A stretch of DNA of 64,000 bases, from positions 50,181-114,180 of the forward strand of contig NZ_JALAMO010000007.1 of assembly GCF_026790065.1 (NCBI RefSeq), written 5' to 3'. This stretch comes from Bacillus sp. N13C7. GTDB taxonomy: Bacteria > Bacillota > Bacilli > Bacillales > Bacillaceae. Numbering within the stretch: position 1 is the stretch's first letter; every line of letters starts with the position of its first letter. Under the pieces are notes generated by a model. The model ran no database searches, was not told the DNA's origin, and saw only the letters and a list, made by a program, of their open reading frames with translations. Made by a program: the position numbers and the translations under genes. Positions 8,838-18,200 of the stretch are shown here, piece after piece.

Positions 8838-9307
8838 TTCCCAGTCTTTGCACACATTAATCCATGCTTTTAAGAAAGAAAATTCAGATAACTATTCTGG
8901 TGTTAATTCAATAGCAGAGTTTCTGCTGCCGCAAGCAGGGAAAACAGTCTTAAACCGTTTCAGCGATACATCGAAATAACTCTCCAGATTATGAGCCAAT
9001 CCAAACGGGCAAACTCCTCCAATTTCATGGCCTGTCTGCTCCAGTACTTCATCAGGAGAGAGCATTCTTGCTTTAAAGCCAAATGTTTGCCTGAACTTAT
9101 TGTTGTCGATCTTGGCATCTCCGGCTGCCACAATCAGAATCGCCTGATCTCCTTCTCCTCTGAAGGACAGTGTTTTGGCGATCCTTGCCGGGCTCACGCC
9201 GATCGTCTCAGCCGCTAGTCAACTGTCGCGCTTGACGTTTCGAATTCCATGACATCCTGTTCCCGATGCCGCTGTTTAAAGTGGGGTTTTGCACTTTCCA
9301 GAGACAT
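8835..9307 (-). pseudogene. ywhH: ywhH, YbaK/prolyl-tRNA-editing family, broken twice
   Basis: Reading the minus strand from ATG 9307, the frame runs through SLESAKPHFKQRH and MEFETSSAT, then hits TAG near 9217. The similarity continues in another frame from LAAETIGVSPARIAKTL, through GDAKIDNNKFRQTFG and the family stretch IGGVCPFG, up to an in-frame TAG at 8894-8892. Beyond it the frame still codes LSEFSFLKAWINVCKDWE and ends with TAA at 8837-8835. The span of 473 bases is one short of 158 codons, matching a one-base deletion in a 157-residue gene. Family members deacylate mischarged tRNAs. Confidence 0.88.
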
Positions 9308-9380
9308 AACACCTTGCCATCTTCCGTTATGATGTATTGAAAAATCATAGCATGATTGGAAGACTGGGCAAAGAGAGGAC

Positions 9381-9406
9381 AAAAAAACCGCCGATGGACG
9401 GCGGTT
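9381..9406 (-). terminator. Terminator of rapF-phrF
   Basis: CCGCC / GGCGG arms overlapping the phrF stop codon, with a run of T on the minus strand at 9387-9381. Confidence 0.75.
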
Positions 9407-9524
9407 AAATCATTCCTCGTTGTGCAACTTCAATTTGGTGTGCAGGTGCGTTTGCAATATTCGTTGCGATGAAAACAGTGCTTAGGGCCAGGCAAGAGAG
9501 TAATAATTTAGACTTCAATTTCAT
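9405..9524 (-). CDS. phrF: Phosphatase regulator peptide precursor PhrF
   Basis: A 39-residue exported pre-peptide. It has a basic N-terminus (MKLKSK), a hydrophobic core (LLLSCLALSTVFIA) and a signal-peptidase-like ANA site. It ends in QRGMI, the known mature PhrF pentapeptide, which is released outside, re-imported by Opp and blocks RapF from binding ComA. GGAGGAG precedes the ATG. The gene overlaps the 3' end of rapF by 17 bases, as usual for rap-phr pairs. Confidence 0.95.
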   Translation of the reverse strand: MKLKSKLLLSCLALSTVFIATNIANAPAHQIEVAQRGMI

Positions 9525-10653
9525 ACAATTTCACTCCTCCTTGAATAAGTTGCCTTACTTGTTCCACCTTCAAAAAATAAGCAGAAGCTTTTTGAAAATT
9601 TTTACGTTCATGATAATATTTTGCCACATCAATAGCGAAATCTTCAAGATCAGCGTACAACATTTTACTTTCGAGAAAATCAAAAAATCCTTGAATTGCT
9701 TCTTCATCCGGGCCTGATAAGTATAAAGATTTCAAAAATTCAAACTCTGATAAATATATTGCATCTTCGGCCTTTTGAGAATAAGCCATTCCCTTACTAT
9801 GATATTCACGGGCTTTATCCATTTTTCCTAATTTATAATGAATCTGTGTAATTAAAAAATATGCTTGAGGCAAGGAAGGAAGAATGTTTGATTCTTCAAA
9901 AACAGATATTGCTCTTTTGAAATAAGTTATGGCATCCTCATACTGGCTTTGGCTGTTTTTACAAAGCCCGATATTGTACAAAGTTCTTCCCATTAATTGG
10001 GGCTGATTTTCAGCTTCTGCCATAGAGTAAGCTTTTTGAAAATGTGAGATGGCATCCTCATATTGTTTTAAATCTAAGAAATTGGTGGCAAATAAAGAAT
10101 GACACTGCAGCAATCTTATATTATAAGCTTCGTGTTCTTTGTATATTTCATATGCTTGCCGTGCATAGTCCATTGAAAAATATGTTTGTTTCATATAGTA
10201 ATAAGATTCAGACATTTTGAAGAAAAACTCAGCTTTCTCTATCCGATCCTTAACGAATATCAACTTGCTTTCGGCCTTTTTGAAAAATTTAATAGCCGAC
10301 AGATATTCCCGCTGATCCAGTTCATACATGCCCCTGAAGAAATTAAAGTAATAATCAAGGACTCCAGTTAAACGAGCCTGTTTTTTATCAATCTCAAGCA
10401 GCAGATCAGACAGTCTCGGCTGTTCCTCGATCCGCATTTTTTCTAACGGCTCAAGGTACTCAAGCATCAGGTTGTGCCGGAATTCCATCAGTGAATAGTA
10501 CAAATGAAGATCTTGATCTTCTTCCATTTGATCCAGCTCTTGCTTGATTTCTCTTCGCAAATATTCTGCATCGGGTATGCTGAATCGGCGTATGTACATA
10601 TACCATTCGTTAATCTTTTCTCCAACGGAAGAAGAAGATATGACACCTGTCAC
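9508..10653 (-). CDS. rapF: Response regulator aspartate phosphatase-family protein RapF
   Basis: A 381-residue Rap protein: an N-terminal three-helix bundle (about 1-70), a linker, then seven tetratricopeptide repeats (from about 95), easily seen as repeated YxxAIxxFxKA units such as YEDAISHFQKAY and YEDAITYFKRAI. RapF inhibits the competence and quorum regulator ComA by binding its DNA-binding domain; PhrF relieves this. GTG at 10651-10653 with GGGAGGG upstream fits the usual length. A degenerate ComA half-site pair lies upstream, in line with feedback control. Confidence 0.95.
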   Translation of the reverse strand: MTGVISSSSVGEKINEWYMYIRRFSIPDAEYLRREIKQELDQMEEDQDLHLYYSLMEFRHNLMLEYLEPLEKMRIEEQPRLSDLLLEIDKKQARLTGVLDYYFNFFRGMYELDQREYLSAIKFFKKAESKLIFVKDRIEKAEFFFKMSESYYYMKQTYFSMDYARQAYEIYKEHEAYNIRLLQCHSLFATNFLDLKQYEDAISHFQKAYSMAEAENQPQLMGRTLYNIGLCKNSQSQYEDAITYFKRAISVFEESNILPSLPQAYFLITQIHYKLGKMDKAREYHSKGMAYSQKAEDAIYLSEFEFLKSLYLSGPDEEAIQGFFDFLESKMLYADLEDFAIDVAKYYHERKNFQKASAYFLKVEQVRQLIQGGVKLYEIEV

Positions 10654-10719
10654 GTTTGTAAATCCCTCCCTTCATTATTCTATATATGTCATATTTTATC
10701 ATTATCATTCTTATGAGAA

Positions 10720-10736
10720 GCGCAAAAAAACCGCAA
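10720..10736 (-). promoter_or_regulatory. Degenerate ComA recognition half-sites upstream of rapF
   Basis: Read on the minus strand, TTGCGG (10736-10731) is followed by TTGCGC (10725-10720). The canonical ComA box is an inverted TTGCGG-N4-CCGCAA; here only the first half is perfect. ComA control of rapF is known in B. subtilis. Confidence 0.4.
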
Positions 10737-10883
10737 TCTTTTCTTTCGTTACACCGCATGCTAGAGGAAAAAAATTCAAAAAACCACTTATGTCCCCGGT
10801 GATGTGTACAAGCAAACACATCCTCCCTCCATATTCTGTTGTATCTGCGTGAGCAGTGTATGTCTGAAAAAGGAAGTGAAGGG

Positions 10884-12239
10884 ATGAGAATAAGCAAGCT
10901 TTCCTTTAAAGAAAAAGCAGGAGCTGCACAAGAAGAATGTTTATGTTTTTGTGAGGAAGAAGCAAGCCGTGAAGCCATGTTTCAAGCGCCGATTGAATTG
11001 CCTGAGGGGTTTGTCGTTGATCCGGCTAAAGCTGTTGCAAACGTCACATGGAATGCGGACAGCCTTTCTTGTGTCAGTGAACGTTGCTTAATTGAGACGG
11101 GGCCTGAGCCTGATGAAATCGGTGTTCAATTTGCAGTCCGCCTGCAGGGAACCGTCACGCTTCTTGTCAGTGTCTCACCTGTGCGAAATCAATATGGACA
11201 AGGGGAGGGGGCTGTTTCTGTCATTCACAATGCAGAGATTGATCAAGTCGTCTATTATTCTGATGAACCGAATGATTGCCCAAATATCAGTGACATCACG
11301 ATCGAGAACCTTGTTGTCGTCCCGCCGTTTTACGGTAGTCCTTTATCGGTGACGGGAACAATTGTGCTTGTTCCTGAGCCGGAGCCTGTTTATGCGTTTA
11401 CAGCGAATCCAAATGATCAATCAGTTTCTGTGATTGATACAAACACTCATACTGTTGTGACAACGATTGCTCTTCCGTACGAGCCGACAGGTATTGAGAT
11501 GGCCCCGGATAAAAGCTCTGTGTTTGTCTTGCATTTTAACAATAATATGATTTCTGTCATCGATTATGACACATTGACTGTTACTGCATCCATACTGCTA
11601 GATGAGCCGCCTGAAACAATTAAATTTGGGCCTGAGCACGATTTCGCTTATGTTCTCGCCGGTAATGCCATTTATGTGATCAGAATGCAAACCTCAACTG
11701 TAGAAAGGTCTATTCCTGTTGAAGGGTATGATATTGCAATTGATCCTAATGGGTTGTTCGCTTATGTTCTTGATTTTGGTTTAGTGCAAAAAGTGGATTT
11801 ATCTACCGGTGACGTTACAGGAACAATTGAACGAGAGCTTATTGTCAATTCTATAGAAACAAAGCCGCCGGAGCGGTATGCCTATGTATTAGAACAAGAT
11901 CTCTTCTTAAATTATTTGACGATTATTGATTTAGATACGTTTACGATCAGTAGCACCCAAGAGCTGGAGTATGAGGGTGAGTATCAAATGTTTAAGAGCG
12001 GTTCAGGATTGTATTTGTTTGATGGTTTCACTCACAATCTATATTCCGTCAGTCCAAGTGGTGCAGGCGTAATAGGAAATCTTCCGCAATCGGCAAGAGA
12101 TTTTGCGTTTACCCCGAATGGTGAATTTCTGTATGCAACTCGTTTTATAGAGCAAAGCATCATTGTTTACAACACGGATGACTATTCTGTGGAAACTGTC
12201 ATATCGCTTGGCGTTTCACCGAGTGATATTGCGATTTAA
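10884..12239 (+). CDS. ywhK: CxCxC-domain / YVTN beta-propeller protein, copy 1
   Basis: A 451-residue protein with two parts. The N-terminal domain (about 1-165) carries CLCFC at 19-23, a C-x4-C pair (CVSERC) and a DCP-type Cys, plus beta-rich stretches ([29 protein letters not shown]). The C-terminal part (about 170-451) is a YVTN-type propeller with repeats like [15 protein letters not shown]. There is no signal peptide or membrane segment. ATG 10884 has the same GGAAGTGA site as copy 3, so I prefer it to ATGs at 10839 or 10860. Copies 2 and 3 follow at 33 and 40 bases. The symbol rests on position next to rapF; function unknown. Confidence 0.78.
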   Translation: MRISKLSFKEKAGAAQEECLCFCEEEASREAMFQAPIELPEGFVVDPAKAVANVTWNADSLSCVSERCLIETGPEPDEIGVQFAVRLQGTVTLLVSVSPVRNQYGQGEGAVSVIHNAEIDQVVYYSDEPNDCPNISDITIENLVVVPPFYGSPLSVTGTIVLVPEPEPVYAFTANPNDQSVSVIDTNTHTVVTTIALPYEPTGIEMAPDKSSVFVLHFNNNMISVIDYDTLTVTASILLDEPPETIKFGPEHDFAYVLAGNAIYVIRMQTSTVERSIPVEGYDIAIDPNGLFAYVLDFGLVQKVDLSTGDVTGTIERELIVNSIETKPPERYAYVLEQDLFLNYLTIIDLDTFTISSTQELEYEGEYQMFKSGSGLYLFDGFTHNLYSVSPSGAGVIGNLPQSARDFAFTPNGEFLYATRFIEQSIIVYNTDDYSVETVISLGVSPSDIAI

Positions 12240-12272
12240 CCAACTATTCATTTCTAAAAGGGATGTGAAATC

Positions 12273-13646
12273 ATGAAAAAGAATGATCTTTCTGTTTTAC
12301 AGGAAAATTGTTTCTGTTTTTGTGATGAAGAAGTCAGCCGTGAAGCGCCATTTCAAGTGCCGATTGAAGTTCCGGAGGGGTTTGTCGTTGATCCTGCGGA
12401 AGCAGTCGCTGCGGTTACATGGAGTACAGATCATCTTTCCTGTGTCAGTGAGCCTTGCTTAACAGAGATAGGACCTGGTACTGAGGATATTGGGGTGATC
12501 TATGGAATGCGCCTTCAAGGAACCATCACGCTTCTTGTCAGTGTATCGCCTGTACGAAATCAATATGGACAAGGGAACGGGTCTGTATCAGTCATTCACA
12601 CGGAAGAAATTGATCAAGTCGTTTATTATTCGGATGAATCTAACGATTGCCCTGATTTCAGCAACATTACCATAGAAAATCTCGTCGTCGTTCCGCCGTT
12701 TTATGGAAGCTCTTTAACTGTGACGGGCACAATGGTTCTTGTCCCTGAGCCGGAACTTGGATCTTATGCGTTTACAGCTAACCAAAGCAACCAGACGGTA
12801 ACAGTCATTGATACGAATACTCACACTGTCGTAAAAACAATTTCTGTTCCTTATACACCATATGAGCTTGGAGTTACACCTGATAAACGATACACCTATG
12901 TTCTGCATCATAACTATGATCTCGTAACTGTAATTGATAATACCACATTAAGGGCATCAGCATTCATCCCGATTGAGGGCAGACCGTTTCAAATCGCTTT
13001 TGATCCTGCCGGTGCATTTGCATATGTATTAACCAATTTTTCTGATTCTATTTTTGTCATTAATACCGAAACAAAATCAGTAGATCGTGTGATTGACAAT
13101 GTTGCTGTTCTGCCAGCAAGTATTGCGATCGATACAACTGGACAGTTTGCCTATGTAGTGGATAATGCAAGCGGATCTATTCATAAAATTGATCTAGCAG
13201 CCGGTTCGAGCGCAGGAGTTCTGACTGGATTGTATTCTCCTAATAACATGGCGATAGCGCCAAACAATCAATTTGCTTATGTGACGACAAGAGAACCAAA
13301 CGATTTGAACTTGAGTTACGTTAGTGTGATTGATTTAAATACGTTTGCGGAAAAAGCTTTACTTAGCGACTTGTTCCTTGGAAGTCCGAAAATGATCTTT
13401 TCATCTGACAGCACACGAGCATATTTGCTTGTTCCAGGACAGCTCTATGTGTTTGATACAGCCAGTTATACAGAGATTGCCGATGCCGATCTTCTTGGTA
13501 CCAATGATTTCGCGCTCACACCTGATCAGGCATTTATATATACCACGCAGCCGGAGCAAAACACAGTAACCGTCTATCGGACTGACGATTTATCTGTTGA
13601 AACGGTGATCACTGTCGTAGGCGGGCCGATGGCCATAGGGATATAA
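12273..13646 (+). CDS. CxCxC-domain / YVTN beta-propeller protein, copy 2
   Basis: A 457-residue paralogue of the genes on either side. The N-terminal domain is closest to copy 1: CFCFC at residues 13-17, [26 protein letters not shown], and the stretch [22 protein letters not shown]. The propeller shows clear repeats ([30 protein letters not shown]). It is soluble, with no export signal. The likely extra copy relative to the two genes (ywhK, ywhL) I remember for strain 168 is this one, because the outer copies keep the flanking positions. The same operon is likely; function unknown. Confidence 0.75.
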   Translation: MKKNDLSVLQENCFCFCDEEVSREAPFQVPIEVPEGFVVDPAEAVAAVTWSTDHLSCVSEPCLTEIGPGTEDIGVIYGMRLQGTITLLVSVSPVRNQYGQGNGSVSVIHTEEIDQVVYYSDESNDCPDFSNITIENLVVVPPFYGSSLTVTGTMVLVPEPELGSYAFTANQSNQTVTVIDTNTHTVVKTISVPYTPYELGVTPDKRYTYVLHHNYDLVTVIDNTTLRASAFIPIEGRPFQIAFDPAGAFAYVLTNFSDSIFVINTETKSVDRVIDNVAVLPASIAIDTTGQFAYVVDNASGSIHKIDLAAGSSAGVLTGLYSPNNMAIAPNNQFAYVTTREPNDLNLSYVSVIDLNTFAEKALLSDLFLGSPKMIFSSDSTRAYLLVPGQLYVFDTASYTEIADADLLGTNDFALTPDQAFIYTTQPEQNTVTVYRTDDLSVETVITVVGGPMAIGI

Positions 13647-13686
13647 AGATTTGAATTGAAAAATGCCTCTAAGGAAGTGAAGGACT

Positions 13687-15051
13687 ATGAAGAAGGGTGT
13701 TAAAGGAAAAGCGGGGATAAATCAGGAAGGTTGTCTATGTTTTTGTGAGGAAGATAGCAGCCGTGAAGCGCCATTTCAAGTTCCTATTGAAGTGCCGCTG
13801 GGTTTTACTGTTGATCCGGCTGAGGCAGTTGGAAACGTGACATGGAATACTGATAATCTTGCATGTATCAGTGAACCTTGTTTAACCGAGGCGGGGGTTG
13901 TATATGGCATTCGCCTTCAAGGAACGATTGAATTATTGGTTAGTGTTGAACCCGTACGGAATAAGAATGGACAGGGAGAGGCCGCAATCTCTGAGGTTGA
14001 GACAGTGGAAATTGATCAAATTGTTTATTATTCCGGACAGGCTGAGGACTGTCCGGATCTGAGCCAAGTTACAGTAGAAAATATAGTGATTGTACCGCCT
14101 TTTTACGGAAATCCACTGACCGTAACGGGAACATTCATTCTAGTGCCGGAGCAGGAGAAACGTTCTTACGTGTTTACTGCCAATACTGGAGACAGCACAG
14201 TTTCGGTTATTGATGCAGAATTAAACACTGTTGTAAAAACGATCCCATTTGCTGCTGTGCCGACTCATTTAGGCGTTACTTTTGATAAAGCATACACGTA
14301 TGTCCTCCATGGGAATACCGACCTTGTCTCAATAATTGATAACAAAACACTAACGATTATAAATACCATTACTGTTGGAGGAGGGCCAAGAAAGATTGAA
14401 TTTGATTCAACAAATGAGTTCGCGTATGTGATGGCCGCTGGCTCTATTTATATAATTAACATGGCCTTCCAATCGGTGATTAATGTCTTCCCAGTACCCG
14501 GTGCCTCAGACTTTGCGCTAGATCCAAATGGACAGTTTGTCTATATCGCCAATACAAGTAGATGGTCGGTCGATCAATATGATGTGAATACAGGCCAGTT
14601 GGCAGCAAGTATCATGAATACATTTGAATATCCAAGCTTAATTCAAACTCCTTACGCTGGTAATTTTGCTTACGTGATGAATAATGAACTGTGGCCGAAA
14701 AATGTAACGGAAATCAGTTTGTCACCATTAAGCAGGGGAGACGACTTTGACCGCCTATTTGACACCCTGAGGACGATTGTATTTTCTGCGGATAGCACTA
14801 GAGCCTACTTTTTAGAGACTTATAGTGAACCGTTTCTCATTGACAATTTACATGTCGTTGATACAGCTACCCAAAGCATCATTGCAAACGTGTCATTTCC
14901 TAATGCCTTTGATCTAACAGTTACACCAGACAATCAGTATATTTACGCGGCACAGCCCGGCGACAATACCGTGACCGTGTACCGCACGAGTGATTATACA
15001 GCCGTGACGGTGATTCCGGTTGGCGCGGGTCCGTCTGCGATTGCGATGTAG
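13687..15051 (+). CDS. ywhL: CxCxC-domain / YVTN beta-propeller protein, copy 3
   Basis: A 454-residue third paralogue: CLCFC at 16-20, CISEPC, DCP, then a propeller beginning SYVFTANTGDSTVSVIDA and ending in GAGPSAIAM. Its N-terminal domain lacks a few residues (after CLTEAG) present in copies 1 and 2, and it diverges more at DNA level. ATG has GGAAGTGA. It converges on albG with only five bases between stop codons and no hairpin. The symbol is by position next to the alb operon. Confidence 0.77.
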   Translation: MKKGVKGKAGINQEGCLCFCEEDSSREAPFQVPIEVPLGFTVDPAEAVGNVTWNTDNLACISEPCLTEAGVVYGIRLQGTIELLVSVEPVRNKNGQGEAAISEVETVEIDQIVYYSGQAEDCPDLSQVTVENIVIVPPFYGNPLTVTGTFILVPEQEKRSYVFTANTGDSTVSVIDAELNTVVKTIPFAAVPTHLGVTFDKAYTYVLHGNTDLVSIIDNKTLTIINTITVGGGPRKIEFDSTNEFAYVMAAGSIYIINMAFQSVINVFPVPGASDFALDPNGQFVYIANTSRWSVDQYDVNTGQLAASIMNTFEYPSLIQTPYAGNFAYVMNNELWPKNVTEISLSPLSRGDDFDRLFDTLRTIVFSADSTRAYFLETYSEPFLIDNLHVVDTATQSIIANVSFPNAFDLTVTPDNQYIYAAQPGDNTVTVYRTSDYTAVTVIPVGAGPSAIAM

Positions 15052-15056
15052 CTATT

Positions 15057-15758
15057 TTATAGATCAAGAGAAGCGGTGCTGCGATAAGAGAATCGTTTAT
15101 AAATCAATGATCCGATTTGCTGGATGGCAGCCAGGATAATCAGAAACAGCAGTTCACTTATAGAGAAACTGAGCATCCACCATATCCCCGCTCCTGTCAG
15201 CATGACCACAAGCACTTTCCTGAACAGGCTGCCATGCTGGAAAAGCTGCATCAAGTACGTTCGCATATAAAACAATAAATATAAAATTAGAAGCACCGCA
15301 AGCCCTGTTGAAATGGCAGGAGGCGTGTGAAAACGGAAAGGGACGGCTTTGACGATTTCGAACATGCAGCCGAATATGATGACTTGGCATAAGACAGCAG
15401 CCACTACGTATGCTTGCCGGACGTTTTTATAGCTGTCACGCAGCGATTTGACATCGTCGGCGTAGCGGCTGCACAATCTGTGATGCTGGAAGTCACAGCA
15501 GCTTTGATGAGACTGTGTGAGTTTCTGAAAAGCTGCTGTCATGTTTTTCACGGCTTGGGTGACAAAGTGAAGATAAAGAAAAGCGGGCAGCATCAGGACG
15601 GAAGCGATACAAGCCAGCAGTCCAAGCCGCACAGCATCATTGTTGATCATCTGTACATATTGGGCAGCGGCTTCGGCAGCGGCCTGAAACCAGCCGAAGG
15701 AATAAGCCGCCATTCCCATGAGCAGCAATAACACGGTAAAGACAGTGCTTTTTCTCAT
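15057..15758 (-). CDS. albG: Subtilosin cluster membrane protein AlbG
   Basis: A 233-residue integral membrane protein with about five or six hydrophobic segments (e.g. near 5-30, 43-68, 115-135, 145-165, 180-215). It is the last gene of the sbo-alb operon; its start overlaps the albF stop by four bases. Linked by genetics in B. subtilis to full subtilosin production and immunity; no catalytic motif is seen. Confidence 0.92.
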   Translation of the reverse strand: MRKSTVFTVLLLLMGMAAYSFGWFQAAAEAAAQYVQMINNDAVRLGLLACIASVLMLPAFLYLHFVTQAVKNMTAAFQKLTQSHQSCCDFQHHRLCSRYADDVKSLRDSYKNVRQAYVVAAVLCQVIIFGCMFEIVKAVPFRFHTPPAISTGLAVLLILYLLFYMRTYLMQLFQHGSLFRKVLVVMLTGAGIWWMLSFSISELLFLIILAAIQQIGSLIYKRFSYRSTASLDL

Positions 15759-17035
15759 TGTCCGATCGCCTCTTTCTGTGGAACGTGAATGACCGCTTTT
15801 TTAGAAGATGCCAATGCATCAATGAGAGACAAGAAATCCTTGGTATTCATATCTTGAATGATGCGGTACATGTCGAGAAACGAGCAGCCGCACCTGTCAC
15901 ACTCGGCCGCCCATTCAAAGCATTTGCGCACATAATCGCTGTCATAAATAATGGCGTCCGTCAAAGCATCCTTGCCATATTGGAGCCAGGCCGCAATTTG
16001 TTCTTTCTGCTGTGTGACATAGTAGGAGGCGACGTCGATATAAGCCGGAGAATGGTTCCCTTGACAGTGAAGGATCAAAAAACCGCCATCCTCATAAAGG
16101 TGCGCTTCAGCCGACAAGCGATCAATTTCCAGACGGTATGTTTGCTGAATCTCTTGGAAAAACGGCGAACCTGCTTGAAATAGAATGCGAGACGCGATAT
16201 CCCAATAAAGCTTTAACGTTAACAGATCATTTTGTCCGGGGAGTGCGCCGATTTGCAGTCCGGTCCATGTGTCTTGAGGCTTCTCTTCATCACCCAGCAC
16301 CTCTTTTTGCGAGAGGAAAGGAGGGCATGCGGATATGGTTTTTTGCTCTGCTTTCTCATCTGGCCGCTTTTCGAGCCGTAGATCAGAAGGCAAAAGGGTT
16401 TCCGAATCTTCTGAGCCCCCAATCAAAAACAGCGTCATCCGCTGAGGCTGATAGGCAGACTTGTAGGCTTCCTGCAAGGTTTGAATGGTGAACGCCTCAA
16501 TATCTTTTTTTCTGCCTGCGGGAAAGACAGCAGCAGGTGAGGCGGGAGAAAGCATGCTGATCAGCTGATAATGGTAAGAGAGCTGTTGATTGAGGTGTGC
16601 GGTTTCAATTTCACTTGTAATCACAGCTTTTTCCTGAGTGACAACCTTTTTATCAAATGAGTGGTTCCATAAAGCATCAAGCAGGATGGGGATCGTCTGT
16701 CTGAGCCGATCTGGCAATGAAGTAAACATGAAATTGGTGTCGGTGTAGGTGGTAAACGCATTTAAAAGCGCACCATGCGCAAAGAAATCACTGTACAGAT
16801 TGCGCCCATTATGCCAGAAGAGAAGATGCTCTAAAAAATGTGCTGTGCCATACGGAAGCAGCGTGTCGCCTGATTCTGTCTGTAAACAGACATCCCGGCT
16901 TCCGAAATCGGTTTTTACATTGCACAGCCGCAGATTTGCGCGGGGAAATTTCAATCTGAATATTTTCAGCCCGCTTTCTGTGTATCTGATATCGGTTCGT
17001 TCATCCAGCTGTTGAAAAAAAGCTTTCTTTTCCAT
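15755..17035 (-). CDS. albF: Subtilosin-processing M16 peptidase AlbF
   Basis: Zinc peptidase of the pitrilysin/M16 family, 426 residues. The inverted zinc motif HFLEH is at residues 66-70, and the downstream acidic ligand region (TSEIETAHL) is present. It probably removes the eight-residue leader of pre-subtilosin before head-to-tail cyclisation, acting with AlbE. It lies five bases after albE, so the two are translationally coupled. Confidence 0.94.
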   Translation of the reverse strand: MEKKAFFQQLDERTDIRYTESGLKIFRLKFPRANLRLCNVKTDFGSRDVCLQTESGDTLLPYGTAHFLEHLLFWHNGRNLYSDFFAHGALLNAFTTYTDTNFMFTSLPDRLRQTIPILLDALWNHSFDKKVVTQEKAVITSEIETAHLNQQLSYHYQLISMLSPASPAAVFPAGRKKDIEAFTIQTLQEAYKSAYQPQRMTLFLIGGSEDSETLLPSDLRLEKRPDEKAEQKTISACPPFLSQKEVLGDEEKPQDTWTGLQIGALPGQNDLLTLKLYWDIASRILFQAGSPFFQEIQQTYRLEIDRLSAEAHLYEDGGFLILHCQGNHSPAYIDVASYYVTQQKEQIAAWLQYGKDALTDAIIYDSDYVRKCFEWAAECDRCGCSFLDMYRIIQDMNTKDFLSLIDALASSKKAVIHVPQKEAIGQ

Positions 17036-17039
17036 CTCT

Positions 17040-18200
17040 TCATCCCCTTACTACATGAGCTCCGATATAATCGATAGACGCTATGAATCGCAGTACATCA
17101 CGGCACGTAACCGCCGAGATGCCATCCAGCAGGTCCTCTTTTGTGCAGGAGAAGCGGCGCAGGGTTCCCATATAGGCCAAAAGCCCTTCGGGAGAATCAA
17201 ATTGCAGCAGCATTTCATTGCGCAGAAATTGTTTTGCCTGTTCCAGCTCCGGCTCATCTACGTGAAAATGCGCGACAGCTTCCAAAATGCGCGGGGGTAT
17301 CTCTTTCTCATGAAGCTGATCTGTACATATTGAAACAAGCAGCAAATTGTTCATGATGTCGTAACGGGTGATGGCATGATAGACGGCCAGATCCTTCTCG
17401 CGGAAATGCTTGAATAAAGCGGAATGTCCGTATTTTCCGAGCAATCCGTCTATCAGCTGTATTTTGATATAATCGCTGGCATCTTTCATCTCTCCGCAGT
17501 CAAATCCGAGTGTCATGACGGAAGGGCCTGCTGGGCTGCGTGTCTCTGTTTCAAAAACATGCCGGTTTACGGGTATTCTTCCGGCTGTCACAGCGGACGT
17601 GTGCGGAGCATGTCCCGGAACATCGCATGCTTGTACATGTCCTAATATGTTCAGCTGTTTTTGCTGGGACAATAAATCAATGATGAAGTCGGTTGCGTCG
17701 AGAAAGCGTGAAGGGCGGATCGCCTGTATCCTGTCTTTTCGGCCAAACATGGCTGTGCCGTACATCGGGTTTCCGAAGGCCTCCTCCGCTAAGCGGGCTG
17801 CCGAATAGGAGAAGGGATCAGCGAATTTCTTTTCGATTTTCAGAAGCAGCTCATTCCTTGCCTTTTCAACCGCTTCGGCTGAAAGAGAGGAAGGGAAGGA
17901 CATGTCTGCAAATGTTTTCATCAGGGCGTCAACATGAAGATTCTTGTTATATAACGGGTGAATCAAGCGGGTTCCGCAGGTTTTCAGCTGCTGGTCAAAA
18001 AAGAGATTCGCTGAATACATAAAACGGCTGCCGGCGGCATAACCAAAAGCGTCAATGATTTGCTGCTTCAGGTGTGCTGCGGCGCCGTAAAAATAAATCG
18101 TTTCTTCTTCAGGTTCCGCCGCGCTTTCGATCGGCTTCAGAAAGCTCGCGGCGATTGAGATTGTTGAAAATTGATGAGTCTTCAGCAGGTTAACTTCCAA
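17040..18200 (-). CDS. albE: Subtilosin cluster M16-like protein AlbE
   Basis: A 386-residue M16-fold protein lacking the HxxEH zinc motif, so probably a non-catalytic partner of AlbF, as in other paired M16 systems. I chose TTG at 18198-18200, which gives the family length and starts MEVNLLKTHQ. An in-frame ATG 36 bases upstream (18236) would also be possible but has no ribosome site. The start lies inside the end of albD (11-base overlap). Confidence 0.9.
   Translation of the reverse strand: MEVNLLKTHQFSTISIAASFLKPIESAAEPEEETIYFYGAAAHLKQQIIDAFGYAAGSRFMYSANLFFDQQLKTCGTRLIHPLYNKNLHVDALMKTFADMSFPSSLSAEAVEKARNELLLKIEKKFADPFSYSAARLAEEAFGNPMYGTAMFGRKDRIQAIRPSRFLDATDFIIDLLSQQKQLNILGHVQACDVPGHAPHTSAVTAGRIPVNRHVFETETRSPAGPSVMTLGFDCGEMKDASDYIKIQLIDGLLGKYGHSALFKHFREKDLAVYHAITRYDIMNNLLLVSICTDQLHEKEIPPRILEAVAHFHVDEPELEQAKQFLRNEMLLQFDSPEGLLAYMGTLRRFSCTKEDLLDGISAVTCRDVLRFIASIDYIGAHVVRG

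Noticed and set aside
10839-10883. Earlier starts for the first propeller gene (ATG 10839 or 10860)
   Set aside because: The GGAAGTGA ribosome site matches copy 3 and points to ATG 10884; the extra residues are absent from the other copies.
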